The notes under the pieces are model-generated. The model was not told the origin of the DNA. It did no database searches and saw nothing but the letters and a program-made list of their open reading frames with translations. The position numbers were made by a program, and so were the translations under genes. Below are positions 1-5,224 of a stretch of 7,971 nt of DNA, one piece after another. Within the stretch, counting starts at the first letter, position 1, and the number at the start of each line of letters is the position of its first letter. The stretch spans positions 1-7,971 of the forward strand of contig CALAKO010000145.1 of assembly GCA_937922955.1 (NCBI GenBank), in the 5' to 3' direction. Source of the stretch: an uncultured Peptococcaceae bacterium (GTDB taxonomy: Bacteria; Bacillota; Peptococcia; Peptococcales; Peptococcaceae).

Positions 1-13
1 AGAGCCTGCTGTT

Positions 14-44
14 TTGATAGAAAAACAACATTTTAACTTATTAT
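14..44 (+). promoter_or_regulatory. Possible promoter of the four-gene operon (weak)
   Basis: A TTGATA element at 14-19 and TATTAT at 39-44 resemble sigma-A -35 and -10 boxes, but the 19-bp gap is longer than the usual 16-18. Transcription would start near position 51, inside the ribosome binding site, leaving a very short leader. The true promoter may lie before the window. The assignment is tentative. Confidence 0.22.
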
Positions 45-60
45 ACGAGGAGGAGACAAT

Positions 61-1233
61 ATGAAACAAACAATGAAAAAATGGACGGCTGGTGTGGCCA
101 TGGCGACGATGCTTGGTCTTTCTGTTGTGCCGGCATCGGCCGCAACGGATGTGGCGTCAACGGATCTGACACTGGTTATCAACGATAAAACGGTGGCAAC
201 CAATGAGGACATCGGACAGCCGTACATCACCTCAGACGGTCGCACAATGATTCCGCTGCGCCTGGTCAGCGAAGAACTGGGCTATCAGACAGAATGGCAG
301 GAGGATGGCACCATCCACATCACAAGCGACGATGGCATGGTGGACGTGATATTGGTGGTTGGTGCGGACAGCTACATGGCTAATGGAAAGCCTGGCGTTT
401 TTAGCACACGGCCAACGCTGTGGAACGATCGCACCTATCTGCCTGCGCGCGATTTCATGGAGCTGTACGGCACAGTGAGCTGGGACAACGACACCCGTAC
501 TGTGACCGTGAAAACCGGCGAGCCGCCTGTAGTGGAGACCAGCGACTGGACCTTCAAAATGAGTTTTGGCGGTGACATTGAGACCGTAGGTAATATGTAT
601 GTAACGGCTATTAACGAAAAGACCAACAAGGTGGTTTACTTGACAGGGGCTGAAGAGGCGCTTGGCGGCTGGGCCGGTGATACCAGCCATTATCTAGACT
701 TTTACTTTAATGGGTCGAAGGTCATCAATGGTCAGCATAGCGTCACCGTTGGCCGTTCAGGTGCAATGGGGAATGCAGAAGTAGCGATGTTTTTGACGCC
801 TGACCTTGATTCTGTTGTAGGTAATACGGCTGAATTAACTTATGTACGCAGTTTTAATTATTCTACTGATTACACATTCTCGAATGGTTATCTCTATTAT
901 ACACAAGGGACCAACGGCCCATTTGTGTACGATCCTAATATGCTTTATTTTTTCAAGATTGGTGATGGACCTAGAACATATGTCACTTTCGAGCTCGACT
1001 TCCCGGTCAATGCCTGCACGTTGCGTGTGGAAGATGGAGTACTTATTGCCACAGAAGCGGATGGGACTCGCCATGAAGTGTTGAAGGTGCCAGAAGCTGG
1101 ATCTGTTGACGTTGCACACATGAAGAAGGTATTGGAAGAAAATGCTACGCAGGAAGGTTTTGAAAGCAGCGACGATACTCTGACGTTCGCTGAAATTGCT
1201 TGCATGCCAGGCGCCAGTGTTGGCGAAGAATAA
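61..1233 (+). CDS. Secreted protein with copper amine oxidase N-terminal (stalk) domain and unknown C-terminal half
   Basis: This 390-residue protein is predicted to be exported and to act outside the membrane. Residues 1-27 form a Sec signal peptide: KK at 6-7, a hydrophobic core at about 9-24, and an ASA/A cleavage site after residue 27. Residues about 36-151 match the stalk domain (Pfam Cu_amine_oxidN1 type), with its two related half-repeats: DGRTMIPLR at 59-67, and NDRTYLPAR at 122-130 followed by SWDNDTRTVTV at 140-150. This domain is common in surface proteins of Bacillota and is not itself an oxidase; no amine oxidase catalytic domain follows. Residues about 160-390 are not recognised. 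They are rich in aromatic and beta-type segments and have a single cysteine pair spread far apart (319 and 381). A GAGGAGGAG ribosome binding site at 47-55 supports the ATG. It is the first gene of a tightly spaced run of four. The stalk-domain call is firm; the overall role is unknown. Confidence 0.85.
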   Translation: MKQTMKKWTAGVAMATMLGLSVVPASAATDVASTDLTLVINDKTVATNEDIGQPYITSDGRTMIPLRLVSEELGYQTEWQEDGTIHITSDDGMVDVILVVGADSYMANGKPGVFSTRPTLWNDRTYLPARDFMELYGTVSWDNDTRTVTVKTGEPPVVETSDWTFKMSFGGDIETVGNMYVTAINEKTNKVVYLTGAEEALGGWAGDTSHYLDFYFNGSKVINGQHSVTVGRSGAMGNAEVAMFLTPDLDSVVGNTAELTYVRSFNYSTDYTFSNGYLYYTQGTNGPFVYDPNMLYFFKIGDGPRTYVTFELDFPVNACTLRVEDGVLIATEADGTRHEVLKVPEAGSVDVAHMKKVLEENATQEGFESSDDTLTFAEIACMPGASVGEE

Positions 1234-1265
1234 TTGACAATGCCTTCAAGGAAGGAGACTGCGAT

Positions 1266-1430
1266 ATGGAAAAGAACAAAATTCGTCTGTATTCGACGCT
1301 CTTTGCTTTGATTATTATTGTTTGTGTCATTGGTTTGATTGTGAGCGATCACCTGGAGCTTGTATTTGTTCCTGCTTTGCTGATTGTGATAGCCGGTATT
1401 CTGCAAAAGAAATATAAAGACCGGCCATAA
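1266..1430 (+). CDS. Small two-helix membrane protein, 54 residues, function unknown
   Basis: The ATG at 1266 is chosen because GAAGGAG lies at 1251-1257 with an 8-base gap; a longer reading from 1200 would overlap the upstream gene and has no such site. The 54-residue product begins MEKNKIRLYS. It has two hydrophobic stretches, about residues 9-25 and 30-45, separated by the short polar turn SDHLE, and ends in the basic tail KKYKDRP. This predicts a small hairpin-like inner-membrane protein. It starts 32 bp after the secreted stalk-domain gene and is followed by another small membrane protein gene, so co-transcription is likely. I do not recognise a family. It could be a partner or stabiliser of a neighbouring membrane component, but nothing in the sequence proves this. 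Confidence 0.7.
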   Translation: MEKNKIRLYSTLFALIIIVCVIGLIVSDHLELVFVPALLIVIAGILQKKYKDRP

Positions 1431-1446
1431 GGACGGCGAGCATGAG

Positions 1447-1468
1447 ACCGATGGACAAGTCGGTTTTT
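1447..1468 (+). other. Weak hairpin with U-tract between genes 2 and 3
   Basis: ACCGA at 1447-1451 can pair with TCGGT at 1460-1464 around an 8-base loop, and five Ts follow at 1464-1468. This looks like a poor intrinsic terminator or attenuator inside the operon. A 5-bp stem is weak, so it may have no effect. Confidence 0.25.
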
Positions 1469-1484
1469 GCGGGAGGTGGTTGCA

Positions 1485-1754
1485 ATGAAGGTGCCGCATT
1501 TTTTCTTCCCGTATACCAGTCCCGGGCCAAGGCCGGACGATTGGCAGCCGCCTTTTTGGATGTTTGTGCAGGAGCATGCGGCAGTATGGATGATGCTGTT
1601 TTTACTTAGCGGGGTTCTGCTGACCGTACTGTCCATAAGATGCCGTGAAGAACCGTCTGCGATCAAGAAGGGGCTATTACTGGCTGCTGCTTGCATTTTC
1701 TTGTTTGCAGGCGTTATGCTGGCGGCTGATGCCCTTCATTTGTTCGTATCGTGA
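1485..1754 (+). CDS. Small membrane protein, 89 residues, function unknown
   Basis: The ATG at 1485 has GGAGGT at 1472-1477 upstream; an in-frame TTG at 1467 would place the start before this site and is less likely. The protein begins MKVPHFFFPYTSPGPRPDDW, an unusual aromatic and proline-rich N-terminus. Two hydrophobic segments follow, at about residues 33-52 and 65-84, separated by a charged stretch (RCREEPSAIKK). This predicts two transmembrane helices with the N-terminal tail and the C-terminus on the same side. It lies 54 bp after the previous small membrane gene, and its TGA stop overlaps the ribosome binding site of the next gene, so translation of the two is probably coupled. I do not recognise a family. 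Confidence 0.7.
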   Translation: MKVPHFFFPYTSPGPRPDDWQPPFWMFVQEHAAVWMMLFLLSGVLLTVLSIRCREEPSAIKKGLLLAAACIFLFAGVMLAADALHLFVS

Positions 1755-1766
1755 GGAGGTGGCCAC

Positions 1767-2024
1767 ATGGCTTTCTGGAAAAAACGCATGGTGGACGTGT
1801 ATGCGACGACGAATGTGGAGGAAAAGTATCGCATTCAGGAACAGTTTGCCCAGCATGGTATTGATTACAAAATGAAGGTGAAAGATTACAGTCGCCCTCT
1901 GGGCGCCAGACTGTCTATGGGCGGCGCTGATGTGCTGGGCAACCAACCGATTCGCCTGACAACCATTTTCTATGTACGAAACGAAGACGCTGAAGCGGCT
2001 CTGGCGTTGATTCGGCGATTATAA
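1767..2024 (+). CDS. Small soluble protein, possibly DUF2007-like
   Basis: This 85-residue protein has no signal peptide or membrane helix and should be cytoplasmic. GAGGAGGT at 1753-1760 overlaps the stop codon of the preceding gene and supports the ATG at 1767. The pattern is an N-terminal strand (VDVYATTN, about 9-16), a helix (VEEKYRIQEQFAQHGI, about 17-32), further strands (YKMKVKDY; TIFYVRN) and a C-terminal helix (EDAEAALALIRRL). This order, with 'EEKYRIQEQFAQHGI' giving way to a strand and an 'EDAEAAL' end, recalls the ferredoxin-like DUF2007 family of putative signal-transducing proteins. The resemblance was judged by eye and is not secure. It is the last gene before a strong terminator and closes the operon with the two small membrane proteins. 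Confidence 0.7.
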   Translation: MAFWKKRMVDVYATTNVEEKYRIQEQFAQHGIDYKMKVKDYSRPLGARLSMGGADVLGNQPIRLTTIFYVRNEDAEAALALIRRL

Positions 2025-2064
2025 AAAATGCCATCGTGGAAATGCTTCCACGGTGGCATTTTTT
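2023..2064 (+). terminator. Intrinsic terminator of the four-gene operon
   Basis: Arms 2023-2041 and 2046-2064 pair over 19 positions with one T-G wobble around the loop ATGC. The outer part is A6/T6, so the hairpin carries its own U-tract and could work in both directions. Its left arm begins inside the stop codon of the preceding gene. Confidence 0.9.
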
Positions 2065-2098
2065 GTGAGAATTGTCTGTGAATAGTGATGAGTGATAC

Positions 2099-2128
2099 GT
2101 GACAGGCTGGCTATGTATGTGATATAAT
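2099..2128 (+). promoter_or_regulatory. Extended -10 promoter of the C40 peptidase gene
   Basis: GTGACA at 2099-2104 (four of six matches to TTGACA) is followed after 18 bp by a consensus TATAAT at 2123-2128. A TG at 2120-2121 sits one base before the -10, giving an extended -10. Transcription should begin near 2135, leaving a leader of about 40 bases. A second TATAAT occurs at 2139-2144 but has no clear -35 partner. Confidence 0.65.
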
Positions 2129-2176
2129 GTTACCATCATATAATAGAACGTTTTTCTATAAAAAGGGGGTAATATA

Positions 2177-3958
2177 ATGCGTTCATGGAAGAAAAAAGGG
2201 ATTAGTGTGCTGCTGGTGGTGCTTCTAGTTATGAGTTGTTTTGGTGCAACAGCGCCAAGGCAAGCAGAAGCCGCGTCGGTTAGCGGCCAGGCCATCGTCA
2301 ACAAGGCCATGGAATACGTTGGGAAGGTGCCTTATGTGTATGGCGGCGAAAAAATTGATGGCAGCAATCCTGGTGCTGACTGTTCGGGCTTCATTTGCCG
2401 CATTTACGAAAAGTTTGGCATCAATATGTGGAGCGTGCGCACGCACCTGCGAGATTATGGCACCAACATTGGCACCGATTTGAACCAGGCGCAGGTGGGC
2501 GACATCATCTGGTTCACCGGCCACGTGGCGATTTACGCTGGCAAGAGCGGTAGCAATCACATGATTGTGCATGAGACCGGTGGCAGCTATCAGAATGTTG
2601 CTTACACGAAGGTTTCGGTCGTGAACGCTGAACTTAAAGGCATCATTCGTATTCCTGGCGTGAATGGCAACACCGCGGCGCCGCCGGCGGTGACCTTCTC
2701 AAAAGCGACCGATCCAGATTACACGTCCAAAGCCAGCATCAGCAACACCAACGCTGTGGTGGTTCAGAAGATTACCAAGCCAAGCGGCACCAATGTTACC
2801 AAAATGGGCGTGATCATTTACCAGGGCAACACTGTGCTGAAAAAGTATATGGAGAGTGTTTCTGTCGTGTCTGCAGCGCAAACAACCTATCATTCTTGGT
2901 ACGATATCAATAAGGAGGTTGGTCTGACGCTGGAACCAGGAACGACGTACGGTTATCAATTCTTTGGCGTTTTTAACGGCGTCGAGGTCAAAGGTTCCAA
3001 ACAGACCTTTACAACGACGGGCAGTGCCAGCGACAGCAATAAGTCTTATCGCATTACATTCTATGCCAATCCAGAAGGTACAACGCAATTTTCCAACTGG
3101 TGCAAGTATGGACAGACCATCAGCGAGGTTTTCGGTGGCGACATGCCAAGCGCACAGGTGCCGGAAGGTTATCAGTTCAAGTACTGGTATGTGAAGGAGA
3201 ACGGACAAAACATCCCGATTGGCAATGTGACGACCTATCGCTGGACGAGCGATATCATTGTGTATCCGGCTTATGAAAAGATCACAGAACCCGCTGAGCC
3301 GGAAGAGCCTGTTTATAATGTTCTTTTCATCGATCCGGCTAATATGGTCACCTATGGGCAGTACCAGATGAAGAGTGGCGACACCTACACCCTGCCAGCC
3401 ACTACGCCAACGCGAAATGGCTATGAATTCGTCGGCTGGTTCACTGCGCCAAGCGGCGGCACCGAGATTACCGCCGGTATGGTTGCCAGCCTCAACGCCG
3501 ATGAGGTGTTTTATGCCCAGTTCCGAAAGATCGAGGAAGAGCCGGAACCAGATCCACAGCCACAGCCAAGCGGGGATGTGGAAATGACCCTCACCATTGG
3601 CAGCCCAACGTTCAACGTTAATGGCGAACGTCAAGCCATCGACAGTCTCGGCACCACACCAATCATTCGCAACGGACGCACACTCCTGCCGGTTCGTGCG
3701 GTCATCGAAGGCATGGGTGGCACGGTGGATTACGATAACGACACGCGTGTGGTCACCCTGGTGATGGACGGACACTCTCTCTATCTCATGCTCGATGATA
3801 AAATGGCATGGGACAGCCGCAACGACTATTACCTGCTCGATGTGGCCCCGGTTTCGATTGGTGGACGCACCATGCTGCCGATTCGCTTTGTCGTGGAATA
3901 CTTCGGCGGGCAAGTCGACTGGGACAACGCCAGCCAGACAGTGACCATCACCAAATAG
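2177..3958 (+). CDS. Secreted NlpC/P60 (C40) peptidase with InlB B-repeats and C-terminal stalk domain
   Basis: The product of 593 residues is predicted to cut peptide bonds in peptidoglycan stem peptides at the cell surface. Residues 1-32 are a Sec signal peptide ending AEA. Residues about 35-160 are an NlpC/P60 domain: the nucleophile is Cys69 in ADCSGF, the base is His116 in GHVAIYAG, and His132 in MIVHET is the likely third residue. Residues about 171-281 form an FN3-like beta segment (LEPGTTYGYQFFGV, ending TFTTTG). Two InlB-type B-repeats follow, at about 289-367 and 379-450; the second has the typical GYEFVGWFTAPSGGTEI. A short acidic proline linker (EEEPEPDPQPQPSG) leads to a stalk domain at 468-593 with half-repeats NGRTLLPVR (499-507) and GGRTMLPIR (562-570). 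GGGGG at 2165-2169 is the ribosome binding site. It is a single-gene unit between a promoter and a terminator. The enzymatic role is inferred from conserved residues. Confidence 0.9.
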   Translation: MRSWKKKGISVLLVVLLVMSCFGATAPRQAEAASVSGQAIVNKAMEYVGKVPYVYGGEKIDGSNPGADCSGFICRIYEKFGINMWSVRTHLRDYGTNIGTDLNQAQVGDIIWFTGHVAIYAGKSGSNHMIVHETGGSYQNVAYTKVSVVNAELKGIIRIPGVNGNTAAPPAVTFSKATDPDYTSKASISNTNAVVVQKITKPSGTNVTKMGVIIYQGNTVLKKYMESVSVVSAAQTTYHSWYDINKEVGLTLEPGTTYGYQFFGVFNGVEVKGSKQTFTTTGSASDSNKSYRITFYANPEGTTQFSNWCKYGQTISEVFGGDMPSAQVPEGYQFKYWYVKENGQNIPIGNVTTYRWTSDIIVYPAYEKITEPAEPEEPVYNVLFIDPANMVTYGQYQMKSGDTYTLPATTPTRNGYEFVGWFTAPSGGTEITAGMVASLNADEVFYAQFRKIEEEPEPDPQPQPSGDVEMTLTIGSPTFNVNGERQAIDSLGTTPIIRNGRTLLPVRAVIEGMGGTVDYDNDTRVVTLVMDGHSLYLMLDDKMAWDSRNDYYLLDVAPVSIGGRTMLPIRFVVEYFGGQVDWDNASQTVTITK

Positions 3959-3980
3959 AACAGGATATTTTGAGAAGATC

Positions 3981-4008
3981 AAAAAGCGGACCATGTGGTC
4001 CGCTTTTT
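3981..4008. terminator. Bidirectional terminator between convergent genes
   Basis: AAAAAGCGGACCA at 3981-3993 is perfectly complementary to the arm at 3996-4008. Each strand therefore gives a GC-rich hairpin followed by five Us. It lies 22 bp after the stop of the C40 peptidase gene and 25 bp beyond the stop of the convergent merR gene, and should serve both. Confidence 0.9.
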
Positions 4009-4033
4009 CTGTATGGCAGGCTATTGTGTTGGT

Positions 4034-4759
4034 TCAGGCATTGTCACAATAATAGTCAATGGCCTGTTTGACAAAGGCTGCGGTGCCCTCTCCGCCAGCA
4101 TCGTCGATGTTGTGTGTGAAGCGCTCGTCGCTGACATACAGCTGGCCAAGATTGGCAAGCATGGCAGTGTCACAGGCATAGAAATGTTCGCTAATGCATT
4201 GCTGCAGGGCCTGAATCTGTTCCTGTACCAATAGAGATGTAGGTGATTGTTCTCGCAAACTGCCCAGCTTGGCAAAAATGCCCATCAGCTGGGCGGCTGC
4301 TGTTTGATTGGCGCGGTCATCATTGTGGCACTGCGCATAGTCCTGATATTCTTTGGTGTGTTGCCAGCGCTCTTTGGCTTCTTTTTTGTAGCGGTCAAGC
4401 TCGTTATTGTTGAAAACGTGGAATGTCATCGGATGAATGCCTCCTTTTTGAAGTTCACGGGCAAAAGCGATGAGAGCGGTCAATCGTTGCTGCTGCAGCT
4501 CCAGCAGTTCGATTTGCTGCTGCAAGGCATCTGCCGGATCAAAGCTGGGACTGTCGAGAATGGTCTTGATGTCTTTAAGGGGAAATTGCAATTCACGAAA
4601 GAGCAGGATGCTTTGCAGACGGCGAAGCGCCGTTTCGTCGTACAGCCGATAACCGGCAGCACTCACTGCAGTTGGCTTCAAAAGCCCAATGGCATCGTAG
4701 TGATGCAAGGTACGCACACTGATGCCTGTGAGTGTGCTGACTTCTTTTACTGTTCGCAT
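4034..4759 (-). CDS. MerR-family transcriptional regulator with TipAS ligand-binding domain
   Basis: The product is a cytoplasmic activator/repressor that should twist a long-spacer promoter when it senses a ligand. Residues 1-70 are the MerR DNA-binding region: RTVKEVSTLTGISVRTLHHYD, then GLLKP and GYRLYDE, then the LQSILLFRELQFPLKDI helix. Residues about 71-105 form the dimerisation helix (ELLELQQQRLTALI). Residues about 120-241 match the TipAS domain of the TipAL/Mta/SkgA group, with FYACDTAMLANLGQLYVSDERFTHNID as the hallmark (starting at about 193). In that group the domain binds drugs such as thiopeptides. Three ATG codons occur in a row (4765, 4762, 4759); the third is preferred because GGAGG at 4767-4771 is then 7 bases away. 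Total length of 241 is usual for the group. Its promoter carries a 23-bp dyad, so autoregulation is likely. No transporter or other obvious target lies next to it. Confidence 0.9.
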   Translation of the reverse strand: MRTVKEVSTLTGISVRTLHHYDAIGLLKPTAVSAAGYRLYDETALRRLQSILLFRELQFPLKDIKTILDSPSFDPADALQQQIELLELQQQRLTALIAFARELQKGGIHPMTFHVFNNNELDRYKKEAKERWQHTKEYQDYAQCHNDDRANQTAAAQLMGIFAKLGSLREQSPTSLLVQEQIQALQQCISEHFYACDTAMLANLGQLYVSDERFTHNIDDAGGEGTAAFVKQAIDYYCDNA

Positions 4760-4782
4760 CATCATCCCTCCCGTGTGTGATA

Positions 4783-4813
4783 AGTATAGACCATGACGCA
4801 GCGTCAGGGTCAA
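4783..4813 (-). promoter_or_regulatory. MerR-type promoter with 19-bp spacer and dyad operator
   Basis: On the minus strand, TTGACC (4813-4808) and TATACT (4788-4783) are separated by exactly 19 bp, the long spacer typical of MerR-controlled promoters. The spacer holds a dyad: the arm GACCATGACGC at 4789-4799 and the arm GCGTCAGGGTC at 4801-4811 match at 10 of 11 positions around the central base 4800. The inner TGACGC/GCGTCA is perfect. The start of transcription falls about 15-20 bases before the merR ATG. Confidence 0.85.
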
Positions 4814-4823
4814 CAGGTAAAAT

Positions 4824-4855
4824 AAAAAAATGCCCCATTCTTTCGAATGGAGCAT
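4824..4855 (-). terminator. Intrinsic terminator after the YvlD-like gene
   Basis: On the minus strand an 11-bp stem (4855-4845 with 4840-4830, one T-G pair) closes a GAAA loop and runs into TTTTTTTATTTT. It begins 6 bp after the stop of the DUF360 membrane gene and separates that unit from the merR promoter. Confidence 0.88.
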
Positions 4856-4861
4856 AAATAC

Positions 4862-5203
4862 TTAGTCGCTGACGAGCCAGTTGATGATGCCGCTGATGAT
4901 GGTGAGGACGAGAGCGGCAAAGGTGGCGGTCCAGAATCCGCCGACGGCCATTCCTGGCACAATGAGAGAAGTGATCTTGAGCATGAATCCGTTGATCACG
5001 AAGGTAAACAGGCCAAGGGTGAGTATGTTGAGCGGCAAGGTGAGAATGGTGAGAATTGGTTTGATGATGGCATTGACAATGGTCAATACAACAGCACCAA
5101 GCACAAGCGCGGCGATGGTGTCAAAATAAAGTCCTTGTACGAGCTGGGCAGTGAGATACAGTCCCAGGCAGTAGGACAGAAGATGAACAATGAGTGATTT
5201 CAT
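4862..5203 (-). CDS. Phage-holin-4-like / DUF360 (YvlD-type) membrane protein
   Basis: The 113-residue protein has four hydrophobic helices, at about residues 4-24, 29-52, 55-77 and 90-111. It carries the family hallmark VNAIIKPILTILTLPLNILT (43-62) followed by GLFTFVINGFML and a glycine-rich GMAVGGF turn. Members of this family (phage_holin_4_2, DUF360, YvlD) are widespread chromosomal inner-membrane proteins of unknown function, and the name does not imply a prophage. AAGGAG (minus strand, 5216-5211) lies 7 bases before the ATG. It starts 21 bp after the end of uvrC with no terminator between, so the two are probably one transcript, although a shared function is not evident. A strong terminator follows it. 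The family call is good; the role is unknown. Confidence 0.85.
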   Translation of the reverse strand: MKSLIVHLLSYCLGLYLTAQLVQGLYFDTIAALVLGAVVLTIVNAIIKPILTILTLPLNILTLGLFTFVINGFMLKITSLIVPGMAVGGFWTATFAALVLTIISGIINWLVSD

Positions 5204-5224
5204 AGGGCAACTCCTTTCAAGAGA

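Noticed and set aside
61..1233. Reading the first gene as a copper amine oxidase
   Set aside because: Only the N-terminal stalk domain of that name is present; the catalytic domain is absent.
1442..1615. A possible short frame starting at ATG 1442 with AAGGA upstream
   Set aside because: Its product is low in pattern and overlaps the better supported 1485-1754 gene in another frame.
2177..2275. Possible lipoprotein signal (VMSC at residues 18-21 of the C40 peptidase)
   Set aside because: Met at the -2 position is unusual for a lipobox, and a normal AEA cleavage site lies downstream at about residue 32.
2699..3994. A 431-codon open frame on the minus strand opposite the C40 peptidase
   Set aside because: The + strand encodes clear domains with catalytic residues, and the minus-strand reading starts inside the terminator. 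It is a shadow frame.
4247..4780. A 177-codon open frame opposite merR
   Set aside because: It shows no family features and is antisense to a complete MerR/TipAS coding region.
4847..5197. A highly charged open frame on the + strand opposite the DUF360 gene
   Set aside because: Hydrophobic codons read backwards give charged residues; the minus-strand product matches a known family and has a good ribosome binding site.
4862..5203. Prophage remnant suggested by the 'phage holin' family name
   Set aside because: The DUF360/YvlD group is a common chromosomal family and no other phage gene, integrase or attachment site is visible.
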